DNA of 64,000 nt, taken from Flavobacterium stagni. Lineage in GTDB: Bacteria; Bacteroidota; Bacteroidia; Flavobacteriales; Flavobacteriaceae. The DNA is taken from positions 186,001-250,000 of the forward strand of contig NZ_SBKN01000003.1 of the NCBI RefSeq assembly GCF_004122105.1, given 5' to 3'. Below, in pieces: positions 27,087 through 37,040 of the stretch. Every line of letters begins with the position of its first letter. Position 1 is the first letter of the stretch. Made by a program: the position numbers and the translations under genes. The notes beneath the pieces are model-generated. The model searched no databases. It saw nothing but the letters and a program-made list of their open reading frames with translations, and was not told where the DNA came from.

Positions 27087-28409
27087 ATGAATTATCGTAA
27101 AATATTTTATTGGTCCATTGTCGTGGCCTTGGCCGGATTCCTGTTCGGATTTGATACTGTTGTGATTTCAGGGGCTGACAAACAACTTCAAACCTTATGG
27201 AATAGCTCCAACTTATACCATGGATTAGTGGTCATGTCTTCAGCGCTTTGGGGAACTGTTGTAGGAGCAGTTTTCGGTTCGTGGCCCACCAATCATTGGG
27301 GACGTAAAAAAACATTAGTTGCTATCGGTGTGCTCTTTTTGCTTTCGGCTGTGGGAACTTGTATGGCAAATGATCCGGTTTCATTTGCGGTATTTCGATT
27401 TTTGGGCGGACTCGGAATTGGAGTTTCTACTATTGCAGCTCCGGCTTATGTATCAGAAATTGCTCCTGCTGCAAAACGGGGTCAATTGGTTGCCTTGTAC
27501 CAATTCAATATTGTTTTCGGAATATTGGTCGCTTTTGTTTCTAATTATTTTTTACGCGATATTGGGGAAAATGCTTGGCGATGGATGCTCGGAATCCAAG
27601 CAATTCCTGCCTTGCTCTATACATTAATGGTTATGGGTGTACCCGAGAGTCCGAGATGGCTGTTAGAATATAAAAACGACGCCGAAAAAGCAGTGCAAAT
27701 ACTTAAAGCGATTGATCCAACAGTTGATCCTCAGGACAGTATTCATGCTATTTTAAATGAAAAAAAGAATGACCCAACTTCTGAATCTCTATTTTTAAAA
27801 ACCTACCGCAAACCCCTACTCCTTGCCTTTTTCATCGCTTTCTTCAATCAAGTTTCTGGAATTAATGCATTTTTATATTATGCGCCTCGAATTTTTGAAT
27901 TGGCGGGTTTAGAACAGTCGGCGTCTTTTTTAAGCAGTATGGGAATTGGATTAATCAATCTAATTTTCACCATTATTGGTGTCGGACTCATTGACAAATA
28001 TGGGCGAAAAACATTGATGTATGTTGGTTCTATTGGTTACATTATTTCCCTCGGATTAGTAGCCATTGCTTTTGCATTGGAATGGAAAGGTATGTTAGTG
28101 CCGCTTTTCTTTTTTGTCTTTATCGCGGCTCATGCTATCGGACAAGGTGCGGTAATTTGGGTATTCATTTCTGAAATATTTCCCAATAAATTACGCGCTG
28201 CGGGACAATCCTTTGGTTCTTCGGTGCATTGGGTTTTAGCGGCCATTATTCCAGCCTTTATGCCATTTACTATTGAAAAAATTGGAGCAGCTTCTGTGTT
28301 TACCTTTTTCTGTATCATGATGATCGGGCAATTGGCTTGGGTATATTTTAAAATGCCCGAAACCAAAGGGAAATCCTTGGAAGATGTTTCGGAAAGTCTA
28401 AAAAGTTAG
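27087..28409 (+). CDS. MFS sugar porter (probable fructose/H+ symporter)
   Basis: Twelve-helix sugar porter of the SP family. Signatures: RKK after the second helix (WGRKKT), R-x-G-G-x-G-I-G (FRFLGGLGIGVSTIAAPAYVSEIAPAAKRG), PESPRWLL at the end of helix 6, NQVSGINAFLYYAP in helix 7, DKYGRKTLM and the closing PETKGKSLEDV. Start taken as the ATG of MNYRKIFY, nine bases after the GH32 stop; a Met seven codons upstream would overlap GH32. It would bring in the fructose released by the GH32 enzyme. The gene continues with three bases' spacing into the fructokinase. Confidence 0.92.
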   Translation: MNYRKIFYWSIVVALAGFLFGFDTVVISGADKQLQTLWNSSNLYHGLVVMSSALWGTVVGAVFGSWPTNHWGRKKTLVAIGVLFLLSAVGTCMANDPVSFAVFRFLGGLGIGVSTIAAPAYVSEIAPAAKRGQLVALYQFNIVFGILVAFVSNYFLRDIGENAWRWMLGIQAIPALLYTLMVMGVPESPRWLLEYKNDAEKAVQILKAIDPTVDPQDSIHAILNEKKNDPTSESLFLKTYRKPLLLAFFIAFFNQVSGINAFLYYAPRIFELAGLEQSASFLSSMGIGLINLIFTIIGVGLIDKYGRKTLMYVGSIGYIISLGLVAIAFALEWKGMLVPLFFFVFIAAHAIGQGAVIWVFISEIFPNKLRAAGQSFGSSVHWVLAAIIPAFMPFTIEKIGAASVFTFFCIMMIGQLAWVYFKMPETKGKSLEDVSESLKS

Positions 28410-28412
28410 AAC

Positions 28413-29300
28413 ATGAAAAAGGTAGTTTGTTTTGGAGAAATATTATGGGATGTTTTACCAACCGGTGCTATTGCCGGTGGAGCCCCTATGAATGTAGCCA
28501 TTCGTTTGCAATCGCTAGGGGTTTCTTCCCAAATTATAAGTAGAAGAGGAAATGATTCTTTGGGTGAAGAATTGATTGCTATTCTAGCCAATAAAGGGGT
28601 TTCCACAGCACTGATACAAACGGATTCTGACTTGAAAACCGGTGAAGTATTGGTTCATTTGGATGAAAAAGGGCATGCTTCTTATGAAATTGTATATCCG
28701 GTAGCGTGGGATAAAATTGCTGTTGAAGATGTTGCTATTGAAGCTGTTCACCAATCCGATGCCTTTGTATTTGGTTCATTGGCCACCCGCGACGAAACGT
28801 CAAAAGCAAGTTTGCTCACCTATTTGAAACATGCAAAATACAAAGTGTTTGATGTAAATATTCGTCCGCCGTATTACGACATTGATGACTTGGCAGCGTT
28901 GATGATCCATGCGGATTTATTAAAATTAAATGATGACGAACTCTTTGAAGTTTGTCCTGCATTGGGTTCGGGGCATCATACTTTAGAAGGGCATATACAA
29001 TTTTTATCGAACTATACGGGGGTTGAAAGTATCTGTGTGACTTTAGGTGCGAAAGGTGCGGTGTTTTATACCCAACAAAAATTTTATTATTCCCCAGGAT
29101 TTGCAGTTGAAGTTGTGGATACCATTGGTGCAGGAGATAGTTTTCTAGCCGGATTACTTTCCGTGTTTTTGAATGAAAATAATCCGCAAAAAGCCGTAAC
29201 TTTCGGTTGTGCTATTGGCGCATTGGTAGCTGGAAAAAAAGGTGCCAATCCTGAGCTGTCACAACGAGAAATTGAATTATTTATTACCCAACAAAAATGA
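28413..29300 (+). CDS. PfkB-family fructokinase
   Basis: Phosphorylates fructose with ATP to fructose 6-phosphate. The 295-residue ribokinase fold has the substrate-site motif GGAPMNVAIRLQSLG (about 22-36) and the ATP/anion-hole motif DTIGAGDSFLAGLLS (about 235-249, catalytic Asp in GAGD). The N-terminal CFGEILWDVLP is typical of bacterial fructokinases. It sits between the sugar porter and the SGNH hydrolase and overlaps the latter by four bases, so it completes the fructose route of this cassette. Confidence 0.92.
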   Translation: MKKVVCFGEILWDVLPTGAIAGGAPMNVAIRLQSLGVSSQIISRRGNDSLGEELIAILANKGVSTALIQTDSDLKTGEVLVHLDEKGHASYEIVYPVAWDKIAVEDVAIEAVHQSDAFVFGSLATRDETSKASLLTYLKHAKYKVFDVNIRPPYYDIDDLAALMIHADLLKLNDDELFEVCPALGSGHHTLEGHIQFLSNYTGVESICVTLGAKGAVFYTQQKFYYSPGFAVEVVDTIGAGDSFLAGLLSVFLNENNPQKAVTFGCAIGALVAGKKGANPELSQREIELFITQQK

Positions 29301-29968
29301 ACATCAAACCCTATTTTATTCTTCTATTTGCTACTTCATTAATTGCGCAAACAAAAGTGAGTGATTTTGTTGATTATCAAAAATATGACACAGAAAATAA
29401 AATGATCATGTCAGCATCCAACTTTCAAGGAAAAACAGTGTTGATGGGTGATTCTATCACTGAGTTTTGGAAAGTGAATGACCCGCAATTTTTTGAACAA
29501 AACCAATTGATTGATCGTGGAATAAGTGGACAAACCACAAGTCAGATGCTATTGCGTTTTCGACAAGATGTTATTGCTTTGCAACCTAAATCGGTGGTTA
29601 TTTTAGCTGGAATTAATGATATTGCCCAAAATGCTGGTCCGATTTCTGTTCCTCAAATTTTTGACAATATTAAATCAATGGTGGATTTAGCAAAAGCGAA
29701 TAAAATCCAACCCATTCTTTGTTTATTGGTTCCCGCCAATCGATTTCCCTGGCGTCCCGAAATTATTCCAACAGAAAAAGTAACTGAATTGAATGCTTTG
29801 ATTCAAAATTATGCACTTAAAAATGCGCTTCCTTTGGTGGATTATTATACACCTTTGAAAGATAGTGATTCTGGATTAGCCAAGAAATATGGAGATGATG
29901 GTGTACATCCCAATTTAGAAGGATACAAAGTGATGGAGAAAACGCTAATGGCTGTGCTTAAAAAATAA
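29297..29968 (+). CDS. Secreted SGNH/GDSL hydrolase
   Basis: Probable esterase or carbohydrate acyl-esterase of 223 residues with a signal peptide ending LIAQ. SGNH blocks: GDSITEFW (catalytic Ser), GISGQTTSQMLLR (block II Gly), VVILAGINDIAQN (block III Asn) and DGVHPNLEGY (block V Asp/His). It overlaps the fructokinase by four bases, so it is part of the fructan cassette. It may remove acyl groups from the plant or microbial sugar substrate. The exact ester is unknown. Confidence 0.88.
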   Translation: MNIKPYFILLFATSLIAQTKVSDFVDYQKYDTENKMIMSASNFQGKTVLMGDSITEFWKVNDPQFFEQNQLIDRGISGQTTSQMLLRFRQDVIALQPKSVVILAGINDIAQNAGPISVPQIFDNIKSMVDLAKANKIQPILCLLVPANRFPWRPEIIPTEKVTELNALIQNYALKNALPLVDYYTPLKDSDSGLAKKYGDDGVHPNLEGYKVMEKTLMAVLKK

Positions 29969-29970
29969 AA

Positions 29971-29998
29971 AAAACTGCCTTCATAAGAAAGCAGTTTT
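29971..29998. terminator. Bidirectional terminator between fructan cassette and acs
   Basis: AAAACTGC and GCAGTTTT flank a shorter inner stem with one mismatch and an ATAA loop, with A/T runs on both sides. It lies between two convergent genes. Confidence 0.8.
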
Positions 29999-30025
29999 CA
30001 ACCAATAAACTAAATAAACTAATAA

Positions 30026-31933
30026 CTAAACGCGATCGTTTTTAATTTCTTCAACGATTTCCGGGTTTAATAACGTTGAAATATCACCGAAGTTACTGAA
30101 GTCACCTTCTGCGATTTTACGCAATATTCTACGCATAATTTTTCCTGAACGGGTTTTAGGTAAACCGCTTACAAACTGTATTTTATCCAATTTGGCAATC
30201 GGTCCAATTTGATCCGAAATTAATTGGTTGATTTCTTTCGCTAAATTTTCACGATTACGGGTCTCTCCTACTTCTTTCAAAATAATAAATCCGTACATCG
30301 CATTACCTTTAATGTCATGCGGGAATCCTACGATAGCACTTTCTGCCACTGCGGGATGTTCATTAATTGCATCTTCAATAGGTGCGGTACCAAGGTTGTG
30401 CCCTGAAACTATGATGACATCATCTACCCGACCGGTGATTCGGTAATAGCCCACTTCATCACGTAAAGCTCCGTCACCTGTAAAATATTTTCCTGGGAAA
30501 GCCGAAAAATAGGTCTCTTTATACCGTTGATGATCACCCCAAATGGTTCGCGCCATACTTGGCCAAGGGAATTTGATACACAAACTTCCGGTCACTTGAT
30601 TGCCTTCAATTTCATTGCGCAATTCATCCATTAATACGGGCTGAATTCCGGGTAAAGGTAAAGACGCATAGGTTGGTTTTGTAGGCGTTACAAAAGGAAC
30701 AGGTGAAATCATTATTCCTCCGGTTTCGGTTTGCCACCAGGTATCCACCAATGGACAACGTTTACCACCTACATGGTCATTGTACCAATGCCAAGCTTCT
30801 TCGTTAATTGGCTCACCTACTGAACCAATTACTTTTAATGACGACAATGGATATTTTTGCACGTAATCCAAACTCTCTTTCGCTAATGCACGAATGGCAG
30901 TTGGAGCCGTATAAAATTGATTGACTTTGTGTTTTTCTATAACTTCCCAAAAACGGCTGAAATTGGGATAGGAAGGAACACCTTCAAAAATAACAGTTGT
31001 AGCACCATTCAATAATGGCCCGTATAAAATGTAAGAGTGACCTGTAATCCAACCAATGTCGGCCGTACACCAATACACATCATTTTCTTCATAATTGAAA
31101 ATGTTTTTAAACGTGTAAGCGGTATACACCATATATCCTGCAGTCGTATGCAGCATCCCTTTGGGTTTTCCAGTTGAACCGGATGTATACAGAATAAATA
31201 AGGGATCTTCAGCATCCATGATTTCCGCTACATTATTTGGAATTGCAACGTCCAATAAAGGTTGCAACCATAAATCGCGTCCTTCTTTCATAGGAACATC
31301 TTGATTGGTACGACGTGCTACTAATACGGTTTCAATCGTGGGACATTTTTCCAAGGCCTCGTCAACGATACCTTTTAAATTGATGGTTTTATCACCGCGA
31401 TACCCTCCATCAGAAGTAATCACCATTTTGGCTTCACAATCTTGAATCCGTGCCGCTACGGCAGAGGCTGAAAATCCGGCAAACACTACAGAATGGATGG
31501 CGCCAATTCGTGCACAAGCCAATACGGCTACTGCCAAATCAGGAATCATCGGTAGGTAAATACAAACGCGATCCCCTTTTTTGATACCTTGATCCCGAAG
31601 TACGTTCGCCATTCGAGCTACACGAGCATATAATTCGTTATAGGAGATATGTTGTGCGGCCTCGTTGGGGTCATTGGGCTCAAAAATGATGGCCGTTTTT
31701 TCCCCTCTTTTGGCTAGATGCCGATCTATACAATTTTTGGTAATATTTACTTTAGCATTCACAAACCATTTGAAGTCGGCTTCCTGCATATCGAACTCTA
31801 AAACTTTGTCCCATTTTTGGTACCAAGTAAAATTCTCATCCGCGATTCGGTCCCAAAATTTTCGGGGTTCACGAATGGATTTTTTATACATTTTAAAATA
31901 ATGTTCGAGATTATTTATTTTATAATAACTCAT
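30026..31933 (-). CDS. acs: Acetyl-CoA synthetase
   Basis: AMP-forming acetate-CoA ligase of 635 residues, the usual length. The adenylate-forming P-loop YTSGSTGKPKGMLH is near 250. Acetate-pocket motif regions WWQTETGG and the hinge DGALRDEVGYYRITGRVDDVI are present, and the C-terminal catalytic Lys is in PKTRSGKIMRRIL. Opening motifs EPRKFWDRIAD and FTWYQKWDKVLEFD are typical of Bacteroidetes Acs. It has its own likely promoter but lies downstream of, and in the same direction as, the carboxylate-uptake genes, and would activate imported acetate. Confidence 0.95.
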   Translation of the reverse strand: MSYYKINNLEHYFKMYKKSIREPRKFWDRIADENFTWYQKWDKVLEFDMQEADFKWFVNAKVNITKNCIDRHLAKRGEKTAIIFEPNDPNEAAQHISYNELYARVARMANVLRDQGIKKGDRVCIYLPMIPDLAVAVLACARIGAIHSVVFAGFSASAVAARIQDCEAKMVITSDGGYRGDKTINLKGIVDEALEKCPTIETVLVARRTNQDVPMKEGRDLWLQPLLDVAIPNNVAEIMDAEDPLFILYTSGSTGKPKGMLHTTAGYMVYTAYTFKNIFNYEENDVYWCTADIGWITGHSYILYGPLLNGATTVIFEGVPSYPNFSRFWEVIEKHKVNQFYTAPTAIRALAKESLDYVQKYPLSSLKVIGSVGEPINEEAWHWYNDHVGGKRCPLVDTWWQTETGGIMISPVPFVTPTKPTYASLPLPGIQPVLMDELRNEIEGNQVTGSLCIKFPWPSMARTIWGDHQRYKETYFSAFPGKYFTGDGALRDEVGYYRITGRVDDVIIVSGHNLGTAPIEDAINEHPAVAESAIVGFPHDIKGNAMYGFIILKEVGETRNRENLAKEINQLISDQIGPIAKLDKIQFVSGLPKTRSGKIMRRILRKIAEGDFSNFGDISTLLNPEIVEEIKNDRV

Positions 31934-31965
31934 TTCCTTATTTTTTTATTAATCTGATTACAAAT

Positions 31966-31973
31966 CAAAAGTA
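31966..31973 (-). promoter_or_regulatory. acs: Probable -7 box of acs
   Basis: On the minus strand TACTTTTG, a full TAnnTTTG match 32 bases before the ATG. A TTG lies only 15 bases further upstream, shorter than ideal spacing. It suggests acs can be transcribed apart from the upstream prpE-like gene. Confidence 0.5.
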
Positions 31974-32071
31974 AAGATAAAAAAGATGCAAAATTGATTT
32001 TTGTTGCTAAATTGCTATAGCTAATTAAAGCAGGCTTTATCTTCAGCTTATGATATAATTTACAATAATTT

Positions 32072-33967
32072 TTATTTAAAACTTCCTATTTTACAATGAC
32101 TTAACACTTCTTCTATTTCAGGAATAATTGCTTCATCATCTATAGTAGAAGGGATTTGATAGTCGGCGCCATCAACTATACTTCGCAATAATTTTCGCAA
32201 TATTTTTCCGGAACGCGTTTTGGGTAAGCGTTGTACTACGATGACATCTTTCAAAGAAGCTACGGCACCAATTTGTTCCCTCACTTTTTGAACGATTTCA
32301 TGTTGCAATTGAAAATGTTCAATTTCTTCGCCTGATTTAGTAACTACTAAGGCCAAAGGAATTTGTCCTTTTAAATCATCATTAATTCCAATCACAGCAC
32401 ATTCTGCAACGGAATGATGCGCTGCCACAATTTCCTCCATTTCGGCTGTAGACAAGCGGTGCCCTGCTACATTTATTACATCATCTACCCTACCCGTGAT
32501 GAATAGATAGCCTTCATCATCTTTAAATCCGCCGTCTCCTGAAAAATAATACCCAGGGAATTTGGTTAAATAACCTGCTTTAAATCTGGGGTTGTCGTTC
32601 CAAATGTCCAATAAAGTTCCTGGAGGTAATGGCAATTTAATCACCACATAACCTTCTTCATTCGGGCCCAATTCTTCGCCATTTTCAGAAAAAATACGGA
32701 TGTCATAACCTGCCACCGCTTTGGAAGCTGAACCTGGTTTAATAGGAAGTTGCTCCACCCCCATCATATTGGAAATCATGGGCCAACCTGATTCTGTTTG
32801 CCACCAATGGTCAATAGCAGGCACCGGAATATGTTCGTTATACCATTCCAAAGTCGCCACATCGCAACGTTCACCGGCTAAAAACTGAGTACGTAAACAC
32901 GATAAATCGTATTGTTTGATGAATTCACCATTGGGATCTTCTTTTTTAATCGCGCGAATTGCAGTGGGCGCCGTAAACATCACGCTGACATTGTGTTCTG
33001 AAATCACACGCCAAAAGGTACTCGCATCTGGAGTACGAATCGGTTTTCCTTCAAAAAGAACAGTTGTATTACGATTTATTAACGGACCGTAAACAATATA
33101 ACTATGTCCGACTACCCATCCCACATCCGATGCAGCCCAAAAAACTTCACCCGGTTGTGCGCCGTATATATATTTCATCGAGAATTTTAAAGCCGTTGCA
33201 TAGCCACCGGTATCTCGAACAATTCCTTTGGGTTTACCTGTTGTACCTGAAGTATATAGAACATATAAGGGATGTGTAGCATTTACAGGTACACAAGCCG
33301 CTTCTTCTGAACCATAGACTAAGGCATCGTAATCCACGTCGTATTTTTTAAAAGGAATCCGAGCTCCCAGTTTACGATTCAAAACCACTACTTTTTTGGG
33401 TTTATGATCGGCCAATTCAATGGCTTCATCCACTAAAGGTTTATATGCAATCAATCGATCAATTTCGATACCTGAAGACGCAGTAATCACAACTCGAGGT
33501 TTGCAATCATCGATGCGTATGGCTAATTCATGAGGAGCAAATCCGCCGAAAACCACCGAATGCGTTACGCCAATTCGTGCACAAGCCAACATCGCAAATG
33601 CAGCTTGGGGAATCATGGGCATGTAAATTACAGCCGTATCGCCTTTTTTCAAACCCAATGCTAAAAGTCCGCCCGCCAACCGTGAGACTTCCGATTTTAC
33701 TTCGTTAAAACTATATTTCTTAAGGGTTTGGGTAACTGGTGAATCGTAAATTATGGCTACTTGATCACCATATCCGGCTTCAATATGTTGGTCCAATGCC
33801 AAATAACACGCATTGGTTTCACCATCGGCAAACCACAAGGGATAGCCGTTAGCATCTTCCGATAAAATGGTGTTGGGTGGTGTAAACCAAGGCAGTTCGT
33901 TGCTTTGTTTTTTCCAAAAGGCTTCCTTGTTACCAAGGCTTTCCTGGTAAAATTCGTTGTAATTCAT
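32072..33967 (-). CDS. PrpE-like propionyl-CoA synthetase / acyl-CoA ligase
   Basis: AMP-forming short-chain acyl-CoA ligase of 631 residues. It has YTSGTTGKPKGIVRDTGGYA, where the VRD-GG extension of the P-loop is characteristic of PrpE. WWQTESGWPM differs from the WWQTETGG of acetate-specific Acs, and the C-terminal catalytic Lys is in PKTRSGKILRKLL. The opening block NYNEFYQESLGNKEAFW fits the ACS N-terminal domain. It starts 20 bases after the response regulator stop and so is probably in the same operon. Propionate is the most likely substrate, but a broader short-chain range is possible. Confidence 0.85.
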   Translation of the reverse strand: MNYNEFYQESLGNKEAFWKKQSNELPWFTPPNTILSEDANGYPLWFADGETNACYLALDQHIEAGYGDQVAIIYDSPVTQTLKKYSFNEVKSEVSRLAGGLLALGLKKGDTAVIYMPMIPQAAFAMLACARIGVTHSVVFGGFAPHELAIRIDDCKPRVVITASSGIEIDRLIAYKPLVDEAIELADHKPKKVVVLNRKLGARIPFKKYDVDYDALVYGSEEAACVPVNATHPLYVLYTSGTTGKPKGIVRDTGGYATALKFSMKYIYGAQPGEVFWAASDVGWVVGHSYIVYGPLINRNTTVLFEGKPIRTPDASTFWRVISEHNVSVMFTAPTAIRAIKKEDPNGEFIKQYDLSCLRTQFLAGERCDVATLEWYNEHIPVPAIDHWWQTESGWPMISNMMGVEQLPIKPGSASKAVAGYDIRIFSENGEELGPNEEGYVVIKLPLPPGTLLDIWNDNPRFKAGYLTKFPGYYFSGDGGFKDDEGYLFITGRVDDVINVAGHRLSTAEMEEIVAAHHSVAECAVIGINDDLKGQIPLALVVTKSGEEIEHFQLQHEIVQKVREQIGAVASLKDVIVVQRLPKTRSGKILRKLLRSIVDGADYQIPSTIDDEAIIPEIEEVLSHCKIGSFK

Positions 33968-33987
33968 GGTATTTGTTGGTTGTTGTT

Positions 33988-34350
33988 TTACGCTAAAAGA
34001 ACATGTACTTGTTCGACTACTTTTTTCAAAGAAAAAGGTTTGGTTAAATAGGCATCAGCGCCCAAGGCTAATCCTTTTTCAATGTCACTTTCTTTATTTT
34101 TTGCGGAAAGGAAAATCACTTTACAATGATTTAAATTTTCATTTTGGCGAATCTGTTGTAAAGTTTCAAATCCATCTACTAAGGGCATCATGATATCCAA
34201 GATGATAACATCTGGAAATTGTGTTTTTAAAATCTCTAATGCTTCTTGACCGTCACGCGCGATAAATACTTCAAAATTATTTTTCTTGAAGGTATATTCT
34301 AGCGTCATTACTATGTTGGGTTCGTCATCAACGATTAAGATCTTTTTCAT
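33988..34350 (-). CDS. Stand-alone receiver-domain response regulator
   Basis: A 120-residue CheY-like protein consisting only of a receiver: acidic pair DDEP (about residues 8-11), phospho-acceptor Asp in VIILDIMMP (about 52), conserved Ser/Ala in VIFLSAKNK and Lys in YLTKPFS. There is no DNA-binding output domain. The start is the ATG of MKKILIVDDE; the open frame continues into the end of the kinase gene. The stop of the kinase gene lies five bases upstream. It is the obvious partner of the transporter-kinase, and its output must pass through another protein. Confidence 0.9.
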   Translation of the reverse strand: MKKILIVDDEPNIVMTLEYTFKKNNFEVFIARDGQEALEILKTQFPDVIILDIMMPLVDGFETLQQIRQNENLNHCKVIFLSAKNKESDIEKGLALGADAYLTKPFSLKKVVEQVHVLLA

Positions 34351-34355
34351 GGTTG

Positions 34356-37040
34356 CTATTTTTTGGGTAATGTAAAATTGAGACATGCGCCGCCGTTTGC
34401 GCCATTGGTTGCCCAAATTTTACCTTTATGTGTTTCTATTATTTGTTTACAAATGGCGAGTCCGAGTCCGCTGCCAATTGGTTTTTTGAAATTTTGATTG
34501 GTTGACTGGTAAAATTTATCAAAAATATTTTCGAAATCACCTTTGGTAATTCCTTTGCCGTTGTCTCTTACTTGGACTTCTATGAAATCCGCTTTATCGT
34601 GAACGGCAATGACAATCAATCCATCTTGCTCGGGGCAGAATTTAATCGCATTGGACACCAAATTGGTAACTACTTGGAAAATGCGATCTTCATCAAAAAG
34701 TGCTTTTGTATTTTCCTTGCCTTCAACATGAATCGAAATTTGCTTATTTGTCAGTAATTGTTGGAGCGGTTCAATCGCATTTTCAATGGTTTCCATAATA
34801 CGATTTTCGGAGACATTGATTTTTTGTTTTCCCGTTTCGAATTTCTCCAAATCCAAAACCTTATCAATTAAACGATTCAAACGATCGGATTCAGATATAA
34901 TGTTTTGCAAAAATTGTTTTCGAAGTTCTTCAGGGATTTCGTCGTCTTCGATTAAGATTTCACTCGCCGCACGAATGGCGGTAATAGGTGTTCGAATTTC
35001 GTGGGTCACCGTATCCAAAAACTCATCTTTTTGTTGGTCTTTTTGGATTAAGGAATCGTTAGCATCTTTAAGTTTTGCCGATAATTCTTGTAATTCCCGC
35101 GAAGTCTCGGTTAGTTTTTTATTGATGATAATATTCTCTTTGGATTCCTCTAAGATTTTCAACACTTCGGGTAACGTAATTTTTTCCTCTTTTACTACAC
35201 TGGCGATTAGGATTCGGGCTGAAGCCGTTCCAATATGACCAGTCAAAAGATTCTCAGCAAATTTGATCAAACGGGCATCGGCCAATTCTTGATTTTTATC
35301 CACATTGTATTTGAGGTTAAAAATATTCATGGCTCGTCGGGTGCGTTCTTCTCCTAAGAAACGGATTAACACTTTTTCAATATCATTGCGATAGGCTGTT
35401 CCTTTCCAAATAAAGGCATTCTCATGGTTGGTAACATATTTGTTGATGTCGACAAACATTTCTGCATAATTGCGTTCTCGGTAATTTCCTTTAAAACTCA
35501 CCGAAACTCCAAAATAGGTAATGAAATTGAAGAACAAACTCCAAAATAAAGCATGCGGAACCGGTTGCAAATAATCCAAACCAAACAATTGAAAAGGTTT
35601 GAGCAAATGCATCCCCATGAACCCTTCTGAAATCAAGGAATTGGCAGCATTGCTGGCACCTAAAGCATACGGAATTAATAAGGTGTATATACAAACGGCA
35701 AAACCAATGATTATTCCCCAAACTGCACCTAGGCGCGAACCTCTTCGCCAAAATAAAGCACCAAAAAATGCTGGCGCCAATTGAGCGATAATGACAAAAG
35801 CCACGAGTCCGATAGACACCAAGCTATAATCCAACCCAAAAAAGCGGTAAATAAAATAGGCCAAAATGATGAGAGAAAAAATCCCAATTCGGCGACTATT
35901 TAAAATTCGGGTACTATTAATGGTTTGCTCCTCCCCTTTGAGTTGACCAATAAAATTGTACGGAATTAATACGTTATTGGTGACCATAGTGGCTAATCCA
36001 ATAGACGAAACGACAATCATGGAAATGGCTGCGGAGAATCCGCCCAAAAAAACCAATGCGGTTAATAGAACATTTTTAAAATGCATCGGAATCAACAAGG
36101 AATACGCATCCGAATTGACATCTTGGCCCTCAAACAAAATATTGCCACCCCAAGCAATGGGATAGACAAAAAGATTGAAAATCAAAAGGTACAAAGGAAA
36201 AAGCCAAACTGCGGTATTGATATGATTCTCACGGTTGTTTTCAATAACGGCCACTTGAAATTGACGCGGTAAAAGGAAAATTGCAAACATGGAAAGCACA
36301 CAAAGCAATCCCCAATTAATAGCTTGAGGCAATCCACCAATGGTATTTCGTTTTACAAAGTCTGGGAGTTGAGATGCTTTTTCGTAAATATCACCAAAAC
36401 CATTGAAAACACTGTAGGTAACATAGATTCCTATGATCACAAAGAAGACCAATTTGAGTACACTTTCTAATGCGACAGCAGTTACTATTCCTTTGCGTTT
36501 TTCGGATGCATCGACATAACGCGTTCCGTAATAGGAAGCAAATAGCGCTAAAGCAATGGCGATAAAAGTGGTATTGTCTTCAAAAATATTGGTACGAATG
36601 GGTGTGTTGGAAACAATATGAAATGTTTCGGCAATCGCTTTCAATTGTAACGCGATATAAGGAATAATTCCTGTCAAACAAATCACCGTAACCAAGGCTC
36701 CCAAGAAACGGCTATTCCCATAGCGAAGGGAGATAAAGTCGGCTACACTAGAGATTTTATTGATTCTTGAAATGCGAATGATTTTTCGCAAAATAATGAT
36801 CCAAGTGGGTGCAATGATAACGGGGCCGAGATAGATAGGTAAATAGTTCAGTCCACTCTCTGCTGCCACACCAATGCTTCCGTAATAGGTCCATGCAGTA
36901 CAATAAACCGCAAGTGATAAGGTATAGATATAAGGATTATTGGTCCATTTCGAATTGTCTTTCTTTTCGGCCCAATGGGCGATATAAAATAAGACACCCA
37001 AGTACAAAACCAATATGGCAATTAATACAATACTATTCAT
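34356..37040 (-). CDS. SLC5 symporter-histidine kinase hybrid with STAC domain (CbrA-like)
   Basis: A sensor in which a sodium/solute symporter domain (about 1-500, some 13 helices) is joined to a kinase. Symporter motifs include YCTAWTYYGSIGVAAESGL and an SLRYGNSRFLGAL-type segment. A STAC-like linker helix region follows (NLLTGHIGTASARILIASVVKEE, about 560-600). Then come a coiled coil, a HisKA box with His near 680 in DTVTHEIRTP, and an HATPase with NLVSNAIKF, DNGKGI and GSGLGLAI. The start ATG overlaps the end of the upstream small membrane-protein gene by eight bases, which suggests translational coupling. Likely senses or transports a carboxylate and controls the adjacent uptake/activation genes. 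Confidence 0.9.
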   Translation of the reverse strand: MNSIVLIAILVLYLGVLFYIAHWAEKKDNSKWTNNPYIYTLSLAVYCTAWTYYGSIGVAAESGLNYLPIYLGPVIIAPTWIIILRKIIRISRINKISSVADFISLRYGNSRFLGALVTVICLTGIIPYIALQLKAIAETFHIVSNTPIRTNIFEDNTTFIAIALALFASYYGTRYVDASEKRKGIVTAVALESVLKLVFFVIIGIYVTYSVFNGFGDIYEKASQLPDFVKRNTIGGLPQAINWGLLCVLSMFAIFLLPRQFQVAVIENNRENHINTAVWLFPLYLLIFNLFVYPIAWGGNILFEGQDVNSDAYSLLIPMHFKNVLLTALVFLGGFSAAISMIVVSSIGLATMVTNNVLIPYNFIGQLKGEEQTINSTRILNSRRIGIFSLIILAYFIYRFFGLDYSLVSIGLVAFVIIAQLAPAFFGALFWRRGSRLGAVWGIIIGFAVCIYTLLIPYALGASNAANSLISEGFMGMHLLKPFQLFGLDYLQPVPHALFWSLFFNFITYFGVSVSFKGNYRERNYAEMFVDINKYVTNHENAFIWKGTAYRNDIEKVLIRFLGEERTRRAMNIFNLKYNVDKNQELADARLIKFAENLLTGHIGTASARILIASVVKEEKITLPEVLKILEESKENIIINKKLTETSRELQELSAKLKDANDSLIQKDQQKDEFLDTVTHEIRTPITAIRAASEILIEDDEIPEELRKQFLQNIISESDRLNRLIDKVLDLEKFETGKQKINVSENRIMETIENAIEPLQQLLTNKQISIHVEGKENTKALFDEDRIFQVVTNLVSNAIKFCPEQDGLIVIAVHDKADFIEVQVRDNGKGITKGDFENIFDKFYQSTNQNFKKPIGSGLGLAICKQIIETHKGKIWATNGANGGACLNFTLPKK

